Numbered from the stretch's first letter, positions 49,798 through 59,362 are shown. The stretch: 64,000 bases of DNA from Desulfocurvibacter africanus subsp. africanus DSM 2603 (GCF_000422545.1 NZ_KE383873.1:124001-188000); one strand, 5' to 3'. Notes: generated by a model from the letters alone, not told the origin. Numbers and translations are program-made.

Positions 49798-51255
49798 TCA
49801 GCTTACATCCCAGGTCTGGCCTTGGGGCGTGTCCTTGACCTCCGCGCCCATGGCCGCAAGCTCGTCGCGAATGGCGTCGGAGCGGGCAAAGTCCTTGCCT
49901 GCACGGGCTTCCTGGCGCTGGGTCAGCAGGGCCACGACCTTGGCCGTATCGATGCCCTTGCGCCGGGCGCGGCAGGCGCGCAGCTCGTCCACGAATTCCT
50001 GCGGCTGGCTGTAGAAGACGCCGAAGACTTGCGACCAGCGCGCCAGATCGTCCAGCACGCGCTGCCAGAAGTCGCGCGCGCCTTCGCTCTTGCGCATGGC
50101 TTTGTCGTCCATGACCCGGCCGGCCAGGCGCACGGCTGTGAACACATGGCCCAAGGCCGCGGCCGTGTTCAGGTCGTCGGTCATGGCTTCGTCCCAGGCC
50201 TTCTCCGCGGTCGACAGCTCGTCGATGATTTCAGTGGGCAAGGCGGCCTTGCTCCACTTGTCCTTTTGCAGAGCCTCGCGCATTTGGCCCATGGCCGCAT
50301 AGATGCGCCGCAGCCCCTTTTCGGCCTCTTCCAGGCTCTCGAAGGAGAAGTCCAGCGGGCTGCGATAGTGCTGGCCCAGCAGGAAGAAGCGCAGCACCTC
50401 GGGCATGAACTTGTCCAGGATGTCGCTGATGGTGAAGAAGTTGCCCAAGGACTTGGACATCTTCTCCTGGTTTATTTGCACGAAGCCGTTGTGCACCCAG
50501 AAGCGGGCCAGCTCGCCGTCAGTGGCGGCCTCGGTCTGGGCGATTTCGTTCTCGTGGTGCGGGAAAATCAGGTCCTGGCCGCCGCCGTGGATGTCCAGGG
50601 GCAGATCGACGTACTTGGCGGCCATGGCCGAGCATTCCAGGTGCCAGCCGGGCCGGCCCTTACCCCAGGGGCTTTCCCAGAAGGGCTCGTTGGGCTTGGC
50701 GGATTTCCACAGGGCGAAGTCCAGGGGGTCTTCCTTGGCCTCGCCGGGCGTGATGCGCGCGCCGGCACGCAGGTCGTCGATGTCCCGGCCCGAGAGCTTG
50801 CCGTAGGGCTCGAAGGCCCGCACGCGGAAGTACACGTCGCCGGAGAGGGTCTTGTAGGCCCTGTCCTTGGCGATGAGTTCCCCGGTCAACGTGAGCATCT
50901 CGGGGATATGCTCGGTGCACTTGGGCTCGATGTCGGCCCGCAGCACGTTCAGCTTGTCCATGTCCTCGTGGAAGGTCTTGATATACTTCTCGGCGATCTC
51001 CTGGGACGACACGCCGCGCTCATTGGCCCGGTTGATGATCTTGTCGTCAACGTCCGTGAAGTTGCGGATGAAGGTCACCTCAAGGCCGGTGCTGCGCAGG
51101 TAGCGCACCAGGATGTCGAAGACCACCGCCGAGCGGGCATGGCCGATGTGGCACAAGTCGTAGGCCGTGATGCCACATACGTACATGCTGACCTTGCCCG
51201 GGACGCGGGGCTCGAAGGGTTCCTTTTTTCTGCGCAGGGTATTGTAGAGCTGCAT
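49798..51255 (-). CDS. cysS: cysteinyl-tRNA synthetase
   Basis: This 485-residue class I synthetase has the zinc-binding and HIGH region in SMYVCGITAYDLCHIGHARS. The KMSKS loop is in NQEKMSKSLGNFF. GWHLECSAMAAKYVDLPLDI and GGGQDLIFPHHENEIAQTEA contribute the other zinc ligands (Cys/His). It charges tRNA-Cys in the cytoplasm. The ATG at 51255 follows GGAG at six bases and begins MQLYNTLRRKKEPFEP, typical of the family; a 13-residue extension is rejected. It ends at a strong terminator and is the last gene of this minus-strand run. Confidence 0.96.
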   Translation of the reverse strand: MQLYNTLRRKKEPFEPRVPGKVSMYVCGITAYDLCHIGHARSAVVFDILVRYLRSTGLEVTFIRNFTDVDDKIINRANERGVSSQEIAEKYIKTFHEDMDKLNVLRADIEPKCTEHIPEMLTLTGELIAKDRAYKTLSGDVYFRVRAFEPYGKLSGRDIDDLRAGARITPGEAKEDPLDFALWKSAKPNEPFWESPWGKGRPGWHLECSAMAAKYVDLPLDIHGGGQDLIFPHHENEIAQTEAATDGELARFWVHNGFVQINQEKMSKSLGNFFTISDILDKFMPEVLRFFLLGQHYRSPLDFSFESLEEAEKGLRRIYAAMGQMREALQKDKWSKAALPTEIIDELSTAEKAWDEAMTDDLNTAAALGHVFTAVRLAGRVMDDKAMRKSEGARDFWQRVLDDLARWSQVFGVFYSQPQEFVDELRACRARRKGIDTAKVVALLTQRQEARAGKDFARSDAIRDELAAMGAEVKDTPQGQTWDVS

Positions 51256-51472
51256 GCATTCTCCGCTTGCGTGGTCTGCTTGGGCCGCCGCCATGATCGT
51301 GTTGCCGGTCCGCTCGGGACGTGGGCGGCGAGCCTGCGGCGTGGGGGTGTTGTGCGGCCGAAACTCCCCATAAACCCCAAATTCCCGGCGAGGTCAATGC
51401 GCTCAAGGACGCTGGCCGCCGGGCCGTGCGTGGCGGAGGTCTGGGTGAGACGACAACCGGGTCTGGCGGCGG

Positions 51473-54190
51473 TCAGGGCATGCGGCTTGGCCGGCGTCCG
51501 AATCGACGCATGGCCAGCTTGTCCACCTCGCTAACCACCAGCACCGAGGAAGCCACGGCCAGGCACATGAGCAGATCAAAGCCCGATAACGGCACGGTGC
51601 GCACCAGCCATTCGAGCTGCGGCACGTAGAGCACCATGAGCTGGGCCAGCACGGCCAGGCCGATGGCCGCGAAGAGCAGGGGATTGTGCAGATGGTTCAT
51701 ACGAAACACGGAGCGGCGCAGGGAGCGGCAGTTGAAAACCTGGAAGATTTCGCAGCAGACCAGCGTGGTCAGGGCCAGGGTGCGGGCCTCCTGCAGACTG
51801 CGTCCGGCAGCCATGGCCGTGTTGAAGACGTACAACACGCCCAGGGCCTCGACCGCGCCTATCAGCAGGATGCGCCGCAGGAGCGTGCCCGAGAGGATGC
51901 CAGCCTTGGGATTACGCGGCGGCTGGTCCAGGATGCCCGGCTCGCCTTCCTCGAAGGCCAGGGCCACGTCCTGCAGGGCGCCGGTTACGAAGTTGAGCCA
52001 GATAATCTGCGTGGGGTTGAGGGGCAGGGGAAAGCCGAGCAGCAGCGTGCTCAGGATGGCCAGCAGAATGCCCGCGCCGCCGGCCAGCAGGTATAGGGTG
52101 ACCTTGCGGATGTTCTCGAAGACGATGCGGCCTTCCTCCACGGCGTGGAAGATGGAGGCGAAGTTGTCGTCGGCCAGGACCATGTCCGCGGCCTCCTTGG
52201 CGACCTCGGTGCCGGTCCGGCCCATGCTCACGCCGATGTGCGCGGCCTTGAGCGCTGGCGCGTCGTTCACTCCGTCGCCGGTCATGGCCACTACCTCGCC
52301 GCTAGCCATGAGGGCCTGGGCGATGCGCAGCTTGTGGCGCGGGGAGACGCGGGCGAAGACAGATACATCGGCCACGCGTTCCCTGAGCTGCGCGTCATCC
52401 AGCACTTCGATCTCACGCCCGGTCAGCGTCTTGGGCTCCGGGCCGCCGATGCCGATCTGGGCCGCGATGGCCTTGGCCGTCACGACGTGGTCGCCGGTGA
52501 TCATGGCAGTGCGGATGCCGGCCCTGGCGCAGCCGGCCACGGCTTCGGCCGCTTCCTCGCGCGGAGGGTCGATGATGGCCGCAAGGCCGGCGAAGATCAC
52601 GCCCTGGGCCAACTCTTCGGTCAGCTCCTCGAAGGACATGCCATGGGGCAGCTCCTTCCAGCCCAGGGACAGCACTCGCAGACCCTCGCGGGCCAGCTCC
52701 TCGGCAGCTGCCAGAACCTCCTCGTGGCCGCATTCCACTTGCGAACGCTGCAAGGCGCAGATATCCAGGAGCTTTTCCGGCCCGCCCTTGAGGAACACGT
52801 AATAATGGCCGTTGCGCTCATGCAGCGTGGCCATGAAGCCCCGGTGCGACTCGAACGGAATGACGGCCCGCGTGGGCCAGAGCGCGCGCTCCCGCTCCGG
52901 ATCCATATTCGCCTTCATGGCCGCCACGATGAGCGCGGCTTCGGTCGGGTCGCCCTTTATGGCGGCCATGCCGTCCACCCATTCGATACTCGACTCGGTG
53001 CACAGGAGGCCGATGCGCAGGGCCATTTCCAGATCCGATCCGGACGGCAGGCGTGCCGGCTCGCCGCTTTGCCTGTCGGTGATGCTTCCGTGCAACTCGT
53101 AGCCGCTGCCTCTGACGTCGAAATAGCGGCCCATGGAGTACAAGGCGCGTACGGTCATCTCGTTGCGCGTGAGCGTGCCGGTCTTGTCCGTGCAGATGAC
53201 CGTGGTGGAGCCAAGGGTCTCCACGGCGTGCAGCTTGCGGATGACCGCGTTGCGCTTGGCCATGCGCGAGACGCCGATGGCCATGGTGATGGTCACCACC
53301 ACGGGCAGGCCTTCGGGGATGATGGCCACGGCCATGGCCACAGCGGTCATGAACAGGTCCATGCCCGTCACGCCCGGTGCAAGGCCCAGCAGGCCTAAGG
53401 CGAACACGAGCAGACTCATGCCCAGCACGGCCAGGCCCAACCGCTTGGCGAAACGATCGAACTTGTCCTGCAGCGGCGTTTTGACCAGGGAGACCGTGCG
53501 CACGTCCTCGGCGATCTGGCCCACCAGCGTGGCCCGGCCGGTGGCCGTGACCACGCCTCGTCCCCGGCCCGCGACCACCACCGTGGACATGAAGGCCAAG
53601 TTGGCGCGGTCGCCGGCCGGCAGGTCGATTGCGTCGAGCGTCGCCGTGGCCTTGTCCGCGGGCACGGATTCGCCCGTGAGCGCGGCCTCCTCGATCTTCA
53701 GCTCCTTGGCCGAGAGCAGACGCAGGTCCGCCGGCACGCGGTCGCCCGAGACGAGCAGCACGATGTCGCCGGGAACCAGCAACGCATTCTCGACTTCTTG
53801 TTCCTTGCCGTCGCGCAGCACCCAGGCCCTGGCTTTGACCATGCCGCGCAGGGCGCGGATGGACTTCTCGGCGCGCAGCTCCTGCCAGTAGCCCAAAGCC
53901 GTATTGACGAGAATGACCGCCAGGATGACCAGGGCATCCTTGACGTGGTCCAGAACCGACGTGACGCCGGCCGCGGCCAGCAGGATATAGATGAGCGGGC
54001 TCTTGACCTGATCGAGCAGCAGTTTGAGGCGGTCGAGGCCTTCCTCTTCGCCAAGGTCGTTGGGGCCGAAGCGTACGAGCCGCCGCGCGGCTTCGTTCGG
54101 GGTGAGGCCCTGGGGCGAGCTTTCCAATCTTTTCAGCGCCTCGTCGGCGCTCAGCGTGTGCCAGGCAATGCCCGTGATGTTTTGTTGCAT
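51473..54190 (-). CDS. P2-type cation-transporting ATPase (probably Ca2+)
   Basis: This 905-residue P-type ATPase has the actuator motif ALTGESVPADKATAT and the phosphorylation loop TVICTDKTGTLTRNEM. The TM4 motif is MAVAIIPEGLPVVVTITMAI (PEGLP, the type II Ca2+/H+-like signature). The hinge is VAMTGDGVNDAPALKAAHIG, and four to six C-terminal helices follow. It exports a divalent cation such as Ca2+ or Mn2+ from the cytoplasm. The N-terminus (HTLSADEALKRLESSPQGLT) is the usual cation-ATPase N domain. It lies upstream of cysS and downstream of the YeeE/YedE pair on the same strand, with an inverted repeat in the gap. Confidence 0.93.
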   Translation of the reverse strand: MQQNITGIAWHTLSADEALKRLESSPQGLTPNEAARRLVRFGPNDLGEEEGLDRLKLLLDQVKSPLIYILLAAAGVTSVLDHVKDALVILAVILVNTALGYWQELRAEKSIRALRGMVKARAWVLRDGKEQEVENALLVPGDIVLLVSGDRVPADLRLLSAKELKIEEAALTGESVPADKATATLDAIDLPAGDRANLAFMSTVVVAGRGRGVVTATGRATLVGQIAEDVRTVSLVKTPLQDKFDRFAKRLGLAVLGMSLLVFALGLLGLAPGVTGMDLFMTAVAMAVAIIPEGLPVVVTITMAIGVSRMAKRNAVIRKLHAVETLGSTTVICTDKTGTLTRNEMTVRALYSMGRYFDVRGSGYELHGSITDRQSGEPARLPSGSDLEMALRIGLLCTESSIEWVDGMAAIKGDPTEAALIVAAMKANMDPERERALWPTRAVIPFESHRGFMATLHERNGHYYVFLKGGPEKLLDICALQRSQVECGHEEVLAAAEELAREGLRVLSLGWKELPHGMSFEELTEELAQGVIFAGLAAIIDPPREEAAEAVAGCARAGIRTAMITGDHVVTAKAIAAQIGIGGPEPKTLTGREIEVLDDAQLRERVADVSVFARVSPRHKLRIAQALMASGEVVAMTGDGVNDAPALKAAHIGVSMGRTGTEVAKEAADMVLADDNFASIFHAVEEGRIVFENIRKVTLYLLAGGAGILLAILSTLLLGFPLPLNPTQIIWLNFVTGALQDVALAFEEGEPGILDQPPRNPKAGILSGTLLRRILLIGAVEALGVLYVFNTAMAAGRSLQEARTLALTTLVCCEIFQVFNCRSLRRSVFRMNHLHNPLLFAAIGLAVLAQLMVLYVPQLEWLVRTVPLSGFDLLMCLAVASSVLVVSEVDKLAMRRFGRRPSRMP

Positions 54191-54221
54191 GGCGTTGGCC
54201 GTCTCCAGCCTTCGGTCATAA

Positions 54222-54308
54222 CAGTGATGGGATGGCCCCGTCGTCTTTCCTACAAAAATATGGATGAAGCGTTAGCCAACATCCTCGAAGGAGGCCATCC
54301 CGTCACTG
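54222..54308. repeat. 16-bp inverted repeat around a 55-base spacer
   Basis: Arm 54222-54237 matches the reverse complement of 54293-54308 at 15 of 16 positions. It occupies the gap between the second YeeE/YedE gene and the P-type ATPase. It has no T-run. It could be paired operator sites or an RNA structure in the transcript linking the two. Confidence 0.45.
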
Positions 54309-54318
54309 ATAACAGAAT

Positions 54319-54846
54319 TTACAGGCTTCGTCGCTCAAACCAGCGGAAGAGCAGGATTGCGCCGATCGTGAATGCGGCGATGACGAGCCAAGGGCTTACG
54401 CCGAGCACTCCGGGCAGGGTGATTTTGCCGAAGTTGCCCCAGGTCATGACCGTGGACTTGAGCGTCGGATATGTCTCGGCGAACAGGGCCGCTCCGGCGA
54501 GCATGCCGAGAATGCCGAAAGAGGCGTCGAGACGGCCTTCGCCGAGCGCGCCAAGGGACGTGCCCGGACAGTAGCCCAGGAGTCCCCAGCCGACGCCGAA
54601 CAGAAGGCCGCCGATGACGATGGAGCCGACGACCATGGGCTTGATGCTTAGAGCGACCAAGCCTAGGCCGTGCAGGAGGTATATGCCCACGGAAGCCACC
54701 AGGACGCTTGTGAGCATGAACTTGATGATTGTCATGTCGCGCAGGCGCAGGGCGCCGAGTTGCGCATCGTAGCGCACCACGCGGGCGCGCTGGAGCAGGA
54801 AGCCGAACAGGATGCCCGTAATCAGGCCGGCCAGGAGCGTGCTCAT
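54319..54846 (-). CDS. YeeE/YedE-family membrane protein, second half
   Basis: This 175-residue protein has four to five hydrophobic segments. The family Cys motif is GLLGYCPGTSLGALGEGR (Cys in GYCPGTS), and a first helix segment is LAGLITGILFGFLLQRARVV. It is half the length of single-chain YeeE/YedE thiosulfate transporters such as TsuA, and the other half is encoded by the overlapping upstream gene. The ATG at 54846 overlaps the stop of that gene (ATGA). The longer frame upstream, read in another register, is rejected. Such split pairs are known as PmpA/PmpB-type. It should move thiosulfate or a related sulfur or selenium compound across the membrane. Confidence 0.85.
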   Translation of the reverse strand: MSTLLAGLITGILFGFLLQRARVVRYDAQLGALRLRDMTIIKFMLTSVLVASVGIYLLHGLGLVALSIKPMVVGSIVIGGLLFGVGWGLLGYCPGTSLGALGEGRLDASFGILGMLAGAALFAETYPTLKSTVMTWGNFGKITLPGVLGVSPWLVIAAFTIGAILLFRWFERRSL

Positions 54847-55385
54847 CTGGACCTCCTTGGCAGACCCCAGTGGTTGGAGCCGTAGATCAGGCGGGCGGTG
54901 ATCATGCCGCCGATGAAGAAGCAGACCAGCGCGACGAGGCCGGACAGCGCAAGCTGGAGCGAACCGCTCAGCCCATGGCCGCTGGGTCAGCCGCCGGCCA
55001 GCCGTGCGCCGTACATGGCCACGACGCCGCCGAAAAAGGCTGTCAGTCCGCGCTTGCCGATCGACGGCCCAAAGCGCTCCCGCCAGGAGTCGGGCACGGC
55101 CTGCAGCCGGAACGACCCGGATGTGAGCGCTGAAATGAGCGAGCCCGCGAAGATGCCCACCACGAACATCCACTGCCATTCAATGATGGGCTTCTCCTTG
55201 GCGAAATACTCCAGGGCTTGGACATGCTCGGGATTGAAGAGCTGCTCGATCATGCCCGCGCCGCGCACGAAGGTGGTCGATGCACCCACGTATTTGCCCG
55301 CAATCCAGACGGAGGCCACGATAAGCAGACCGGCAAGCGCACCGGCTAAATAAGGGTTCCAACGACCGTGATCGTTTTTGGGCAT
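54843..55385 (-). CDS. YeeE/YedE-family membrane protein with in-frame TGA, predicted selenocysteine (Sec133)
   Basis: This 180-codon gene starts MPKNDHGRWNPYLAGALAGL and has several membrane segments. At codon 133 (54987-54989) the frame meets TGA in the motif GARLAGG-U-PSGHGLSG. YeeE/YedE proteins that I know carry Cys at the matching place (GCTSGHG). After the TGA the frame stays open and family-like (LALSGLVALVCFFIGGMITA) and ends in a TGA overlapping the next ATG. A SECIS-like hairpin begins 12 bases after the codon. A standard reading would stop at residue 132. Its partner is the downstream YeeE/YedE half. The exact substrate is unknown. A sequencing error or ordinary nonsense mutation is the alternative. 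Confidence 0.75.
54951..54974 (-). promoter_or_regulatory. SECIS-like hairpin after the in-frame TGA
   Basis: On the minus strand GAGCG and CGCTC close a 3-base GTT loop. A bulged C and five further pairs (GGGCT with AGCTT, two being G-U) extend the stem. The loop starts 22 bases after the TGA, inside the 16-37 base range reported for bacterial SECIS elements. A G lies in the first loop position, as that model requires. This was folded by eye. Confidence 0.6.
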
Positions 55386-55874
55386 AAACGCACCTCGCGA
55401 TGAGAAGGTGAAGAGAGTGAATACCTTATATGCATAGCATGGACATATTTTTATGTCACGTCGAGGCGGTGTGGCACAGGTCTGAGCATGGTGCGGCCGT
55501 GGGGGGAGATAATTTGCGCGGCGGGGGATAAAGGGCAGCCATCTATTGGCGAATGCCGGAACGAAGCACGCTGTGGCACTTCGCCAATACACTGCGCGGG
55601 TCCAGGGGCGCACTTTATCCGGGCTTTATCCGGAATAGCGGAATGGCTCTGGCGGGAGTGGGGTCGGGAGAGGGCAGCGCTTCTTCCAATTCAAATGCAG
55701 GTCGCTTTAAGGACGAATCGGCTCGGGTTCCAGGCGACTTTCCAGGCGAAGAGATTACGCCACGGCGTGAAAGCTGTGGCGCGAGGGGATGCGCGGGTCG
55801 CCCTTATTTGGCCGGAAGCCCGGACGAGTAAGAGACCGGAAAGACTGAATCTTCTCCCAAATTGCGTACGACGG
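55386..55874. other. intergenic gap, no gene called
   Basis: It should hold the YeeE/YedE promoter (AT-rich near 55410-55450) and the end of the ispDF transcript. The open frames on the plus strand here run on as antisense to ispDF and show no family, so I call nothing. No structured RNA was noticed. Confidence 0.5.
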
Positions 55875-57119
55875 CTATGGAAGCCGGCGCAGGCCCGTGA
55901 CCAGGGCCACGGCCTTGATGCCTTCCTTGCGGCCCGTGAATCCCAGGCCTTCCTCTGTGGTGGCCTTGACGTTGACCATGGCGGCCGACAGCCCCAGCAG
56001 GTTGGCCACGCTCTTGCGGATATCCTCACGATGCGGGGCCAACTTCGGAACCTGTGCGATGACCGTCAGGTCGACATGCATCAAGCGCAGCCCTTCGCGC
56101 CGGGCCAGCAGGAGCACCTCCGACAGGAGCAGGGAACTGGCCGCATTGTCCCAGGCCTTGTCCGTGTCCGGGAAGTGCGTGCCGATGTCGCCCTTGCCCA
56201 GGCAGCCGAGCACGGCGTCGGTCAGGGCGTGCAGGAGCACGTCGCCGTCCGAGTGGGCCAGCACCTCGGGCGCGCCGGGGATCGGCACCGTGCCCAGGAC
56301 CATGGGCCGGGCGGGCTGTTTGGGGTTCTCGGTCGCCTGGGCGTAGCGGTGCACGTCGTAGCCGAAGCCGGTCACGCTCACTTCGGGCATGGCCTGTTCC
56401 TCCAGGAGCCGCAGATCCTCTGGGTTGGTGATCTTCACGTTGCAGGCCTCGCCCGGCACCACGCGCACCTCGCCGCCGGCGAGCTCCATGAGCGAGGCGT
56501 CGTCCGTGACCTGCCAGTCTTCGGTTTCGGCGCGTTCGTGCGCCTGGCGCAGCAGGGCCAAATCAAAGCCCTGGGGAGTCTGCACGGCCGCCAGTTCCTC
56601 GCGGAGCAGGGTTTCGGCTACGCGGCCGCCGTCCAGCCCGCCGCTCACGCGCTTGATGGTGTCGGTCACGGCCAAGGCCGGGATGACGGACTGCGCGCCA
56701 GCTTCCAGTGCGACGCAGATGCGCTGCACGAGCGACGCGCTCATGAAGGGCCGAGCGGAGTCGTGCACGAGCACGCGGCCGCAGTCGTGGGGCAGGGCGG
56801 CCAATCCGTTGCGCACCGAATCCTGACGCCGCGCGCCCCCGGCCACGGCCAGCCAGGGCAGGCCCAGGGAGTTGGCGGCGTCCAGCGCGCGGACTTGCGC
56901 GGCGCAGGCTTCAATCTCCTCGGGCGGGAAGACGAATACCAAGCCCTTGATGGCGACCACGCGCGCGAAAGTCAGGGCCGAATGCCAGAAGAGCGGCAGC
57001 CCCTGGAATTCCAGGAACTGCTTGCGCCGACCTGCACAGGCATTAGCCAGCCGCGTGCCCGAGCCGGCGGCCAGCAGCACGGCCCAGGTGTGGCCCCACT
57101 TGTGGGAAGACAAAATCAT
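55875..57119 (-). CDS. ispDF: bifunctional IspD/IspF isoprenoid enzyme
   Basis: This 414-residue fusion covers steps 3 and 5 of the MEP isoprenoid pathway. The N-terminal IspD part has WAVLLAAGSGTRLANACAGR, VLVHDSARPF and AETLLREELAAVQTPQGFDL. The C-terminal IspF part has GFGYDVHRYAQATENPKQPA, then HSDGDVLLHALTDAVLG with metal ligands, and GDIGTHFPDTD. The order IspD then IspF is the usual fusion form. The ATG at 57119 follows GGAGG at six bases; the longer frame from 57299 is rejected. It stands alone. Confidence 0.95.
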   Translation of the reverse strand: MILSSHKWGHTWAVLLAAGSGTRLANACAGRRKQFLEFQGLPLFWHSALTFARVVAIKGLVFVFPPEEIEACAAQVRALDAANSLGLPWLAVAGGARRQDSVRNGLAALPHDCGRVLVHDSARPFMSASLVQRICVALEAGAQSVIPALAVTDTIKRVSGGLDGGRVAETLLREELAAVQTPQGFDLALLRQAHERAETEDWQVTDDASLMELAGGEVRVVPGEACNVKITNPEDLRLLEEQAMPEVSVTGFGYDVHRYAQATENPKQPARPMVLGTVPIPGAPEVLAHSDGDVLLHALTDAVLGCLGKGDIGTHFPDTDKAWDNAASSLLLSEVLLLARREGLRLMHVDLTVIAQVPKLAPHREDIRKSVANLLGLSAAMVNVKATTEEGLGFTGRKEGIKAVALVTGLRRLP

Positions 57120-57367
57120 GCGTGCCTCCACCCCTTCCAAAACTTGGTTCCGTTGCGCGGGAAGAGAGGGTTTTGATTCGGGCCAAGGGATACAGGGGTT
57201 TTTGCGGGAGGTAAAGATGGAAGCCGGAGTAGCGGTTGATGCGGTGGTGGGTATATTGTCACTGTTCACATTGATCATTGTGCATCCTGCATGCCCCATG
57301 TTCTTAGTAGTTATCCGTAAGAGGGTGTTTGGAAAGCGGGGGGTAGCTTCAGCAGGAAGGATGCGTC

Positions 57368-58834
57368 ATGGAAAGAATCTTTTTACGCGTCTTCAGGTTG
57401 GGGATCGTGGCGACCCTGCTCGCGGCATTGCTCGGAATCGCGGCAGGGCAGGCGCAGGCCTGGGTCTGGTATGTGAAGCCCGGCCAGGGCTCAGGTAGCG
57501 GCAAGGCCTGGAGCGATCCGTTCACGACCATTGCGGAAGCCGTGGCAGCGGCCACGGACGGAGACAGCATCTGGGTTATCGAGGGTGAGTATCTTATTGA
57601 TAAATCCATCAAGATAACCAAACGACTGAACATCTATGGCGGCTTTCTGGGGGTGGAACAATCCCCGGACGCACGCGTGGGAGATTTGCGTTCGACCATC
57701 GACGGCGGCGACAGCACCGCCTGCATGGCGATCTCCGCGGATACTCTTCTGGACGGCATCGATTTCTTCGAGTGCAATTCCTACGTCAACTCCGGCGGCG
57801 GTCATGATCCGAACAAGTATTTGCCCGGCGCGGGCATCACGGCTGAAAACGCCAAGTTGACCATGCGCAACTGCACCTTGCGAAGGATCACTGGAAATTC
57901 CCATGGTGCAATGAGAGCCGACAACTGCCAGTTGGATATTTGCGACATCCGCATCGAGGATAGCTTTGCAGCCGACATCCCCACAGGTACCAGCGGCGGC
58001 ATGTATCTTGGAAACTGCGCCGGAAAGATATCCAAGACAACGATCCTGAATTGTAGCGCATCGCATGACGGAGGAGGGATTTACGCCGAGGGCGGGAATC
58101 TCCTTGTGGAGCGCTGCCAATTCCTCCGAAATACCTCGGGGCGTGGTCAAGGCGGGGGGATAAGCATCCAGGGTGATCACGTCGTTCAGGATTCGCATTT
58201 TTCCGCCAATTATGCGCTCGCGGGAGCAGCGGGACAATTCGAAGGAACGACAGTCAACCGCTGCAGAATGTTCGGCAATATCGACCATGGGGCAAGCACG
58301 ATCATCGCGGACAATGCAAAGCTGTACAACTGCGTGATACATGACAACGAAAGCGAGGCCCAACCCAGCGTGGCATATCTCAACGCTTCTTCCCTGGTGA
58401 ACTGCACAATCGCGACACGGGCCCCGCGCAGTGGCTCAGGAAGCCTGCAGGCCAGTGGAAGCCGTATCGTCAACTCGATCCTCAGGAATACAGGAGATGA
58501 TCCCATTTTCGTTGGCAGCCCGGATGTGTCAGTGACCTACTCCCTGGTATCTGGCGGCTATGCCGGTGAAGGCAACATCGACGCCGACCCGCTGTTTGTC
58601 GACCTGGAGAACTACAACTTCAAGTTGCAGCCCACTTCTCCGTGCGTGGATGCTGGCACCGCGAATATCCCGGATCTGCCGGAGACGGATTACACCGGCA
58701 AGCGGCGTATGATGGGTTCGGCCCCGGACATGGGCGCCTACGAGTTGTCTCAGCTGCCCAGGGACGCCCTGTCGCGGCTGCTGCTGCCCAGCCAACTGGA
58801 TAGCGAGCAAGCAGCCGGGGTTGGGGGCTTATAG
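57368..58834 (+). CDS. secreted right-handed beta-helix repeat protein
   Basis: This 488-residue protein has a signal peptide (MERIFLRVFRLGIVATLLAALLGIAAGQAQA). The mature part starts WVWYVKPGQGSGSGKAW and contains pectate-lyase-like beta-helix coils: NCTLRRITGNSHGAMRADNC, ILNCSASHDGGGIYAEGG and many N-C-x-I steps. It ends with DMGAYELSQLP, the GAYE type terminal motif common to choice-of-anchor beta-helix proteins. It has no clear catalytic residues, so it may bind or cut polysaccharide, or act as an adhesin. AGGAAGG precedes the ATG. The gene is isolated. Secretion beyond the periplasm cannot be judged. Confidence 0.82.
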   Translation: MERIFLRVFRLGIVATLLAALLGIAAGQAQAWVWYVKPGQGSGSGKAWSDPFTTIAEAVAAATDGDSIWVIEGEYLIDKSIKITKRLNIYGGFLGVEQSPDARVGDLRSTIDGGDSTACMAISADTLLDGIDFFECNSYVNSGGGHDPNKYLPGAGITAENAKLTMRNCTLRRITGNSHGAMRADNCQLDICDIRIEDSFAADIPTGTSGGMYLGNCAGKISKTTILNCSASHDGGGIYAEGGNLLVERCQFLRNTSGRGQGGGISIQGDHVVQDSHFSANYALAGAAGQFEGTTVNRCRMFGNIDHGASTIIADNAKLYNCVIHDNESEAQPSVAYLNASSLVNCTIATRAPRSGSGSLQASGSRIVNSILRNTGDDPIFVGSPDVSVTYSLVSGGYAGEGNIDADPLFVDLENYNFKLQPTSPCVDAGTANIPDLPETDYTGKRRMMGSAPDMGAYELSQLPRDALSRLLLPSQLDSEQAAGVGGL

Positions 58835-58964
58835 CGCAAGAATATCGGAGGGTGTGCCGCATCGGCGCAATGGAGGAGGAACAGGGCCGGTGCGCAAGCT
58901 CCGGCCCTGTCAGTATTCGTCCGTAAGTCTTGACCTTCGCACAGGGGAGGGACACGTCGCATGA

Positions 58965-58998
58965 AAAAGCGGCCCAGGAGTGTCTCCGGGCCGCTTTT
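58965..58998 (-). terminator. rho-independent terminator of rnpB
   Basis: Arms 58965-58975 and 58988-58998 (11 bp, with further pairing in the loop) form a stem rich in GCC. On the minus strand it ends in a T-run, a few bases after the RNA's 3' end. Confidence 0.88.
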
Positions 58999-59002
58999 AA
59001 AG

Positions 59003-59362
<360 letters not shown>

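Noticed and set aside
49822-51534. 570-codon open frame on the plus strand
   Set aside because: It is the mirror of cysS, a clear synthetase. High-GC codon use opens long antisense frames.
54843-54987. YeeE/YedE gene as a plain pseudogene
   Set aside because: The frame after the TGA is intact, family-like and couples to the next gene; a selenocysteine reading explains it better, though a mutation is still possible.
55488-57176. 562-codon open frame on the plus strand
   Set aside because: It is antisense to ispDF, whose IspD and IspF motifs are intact.
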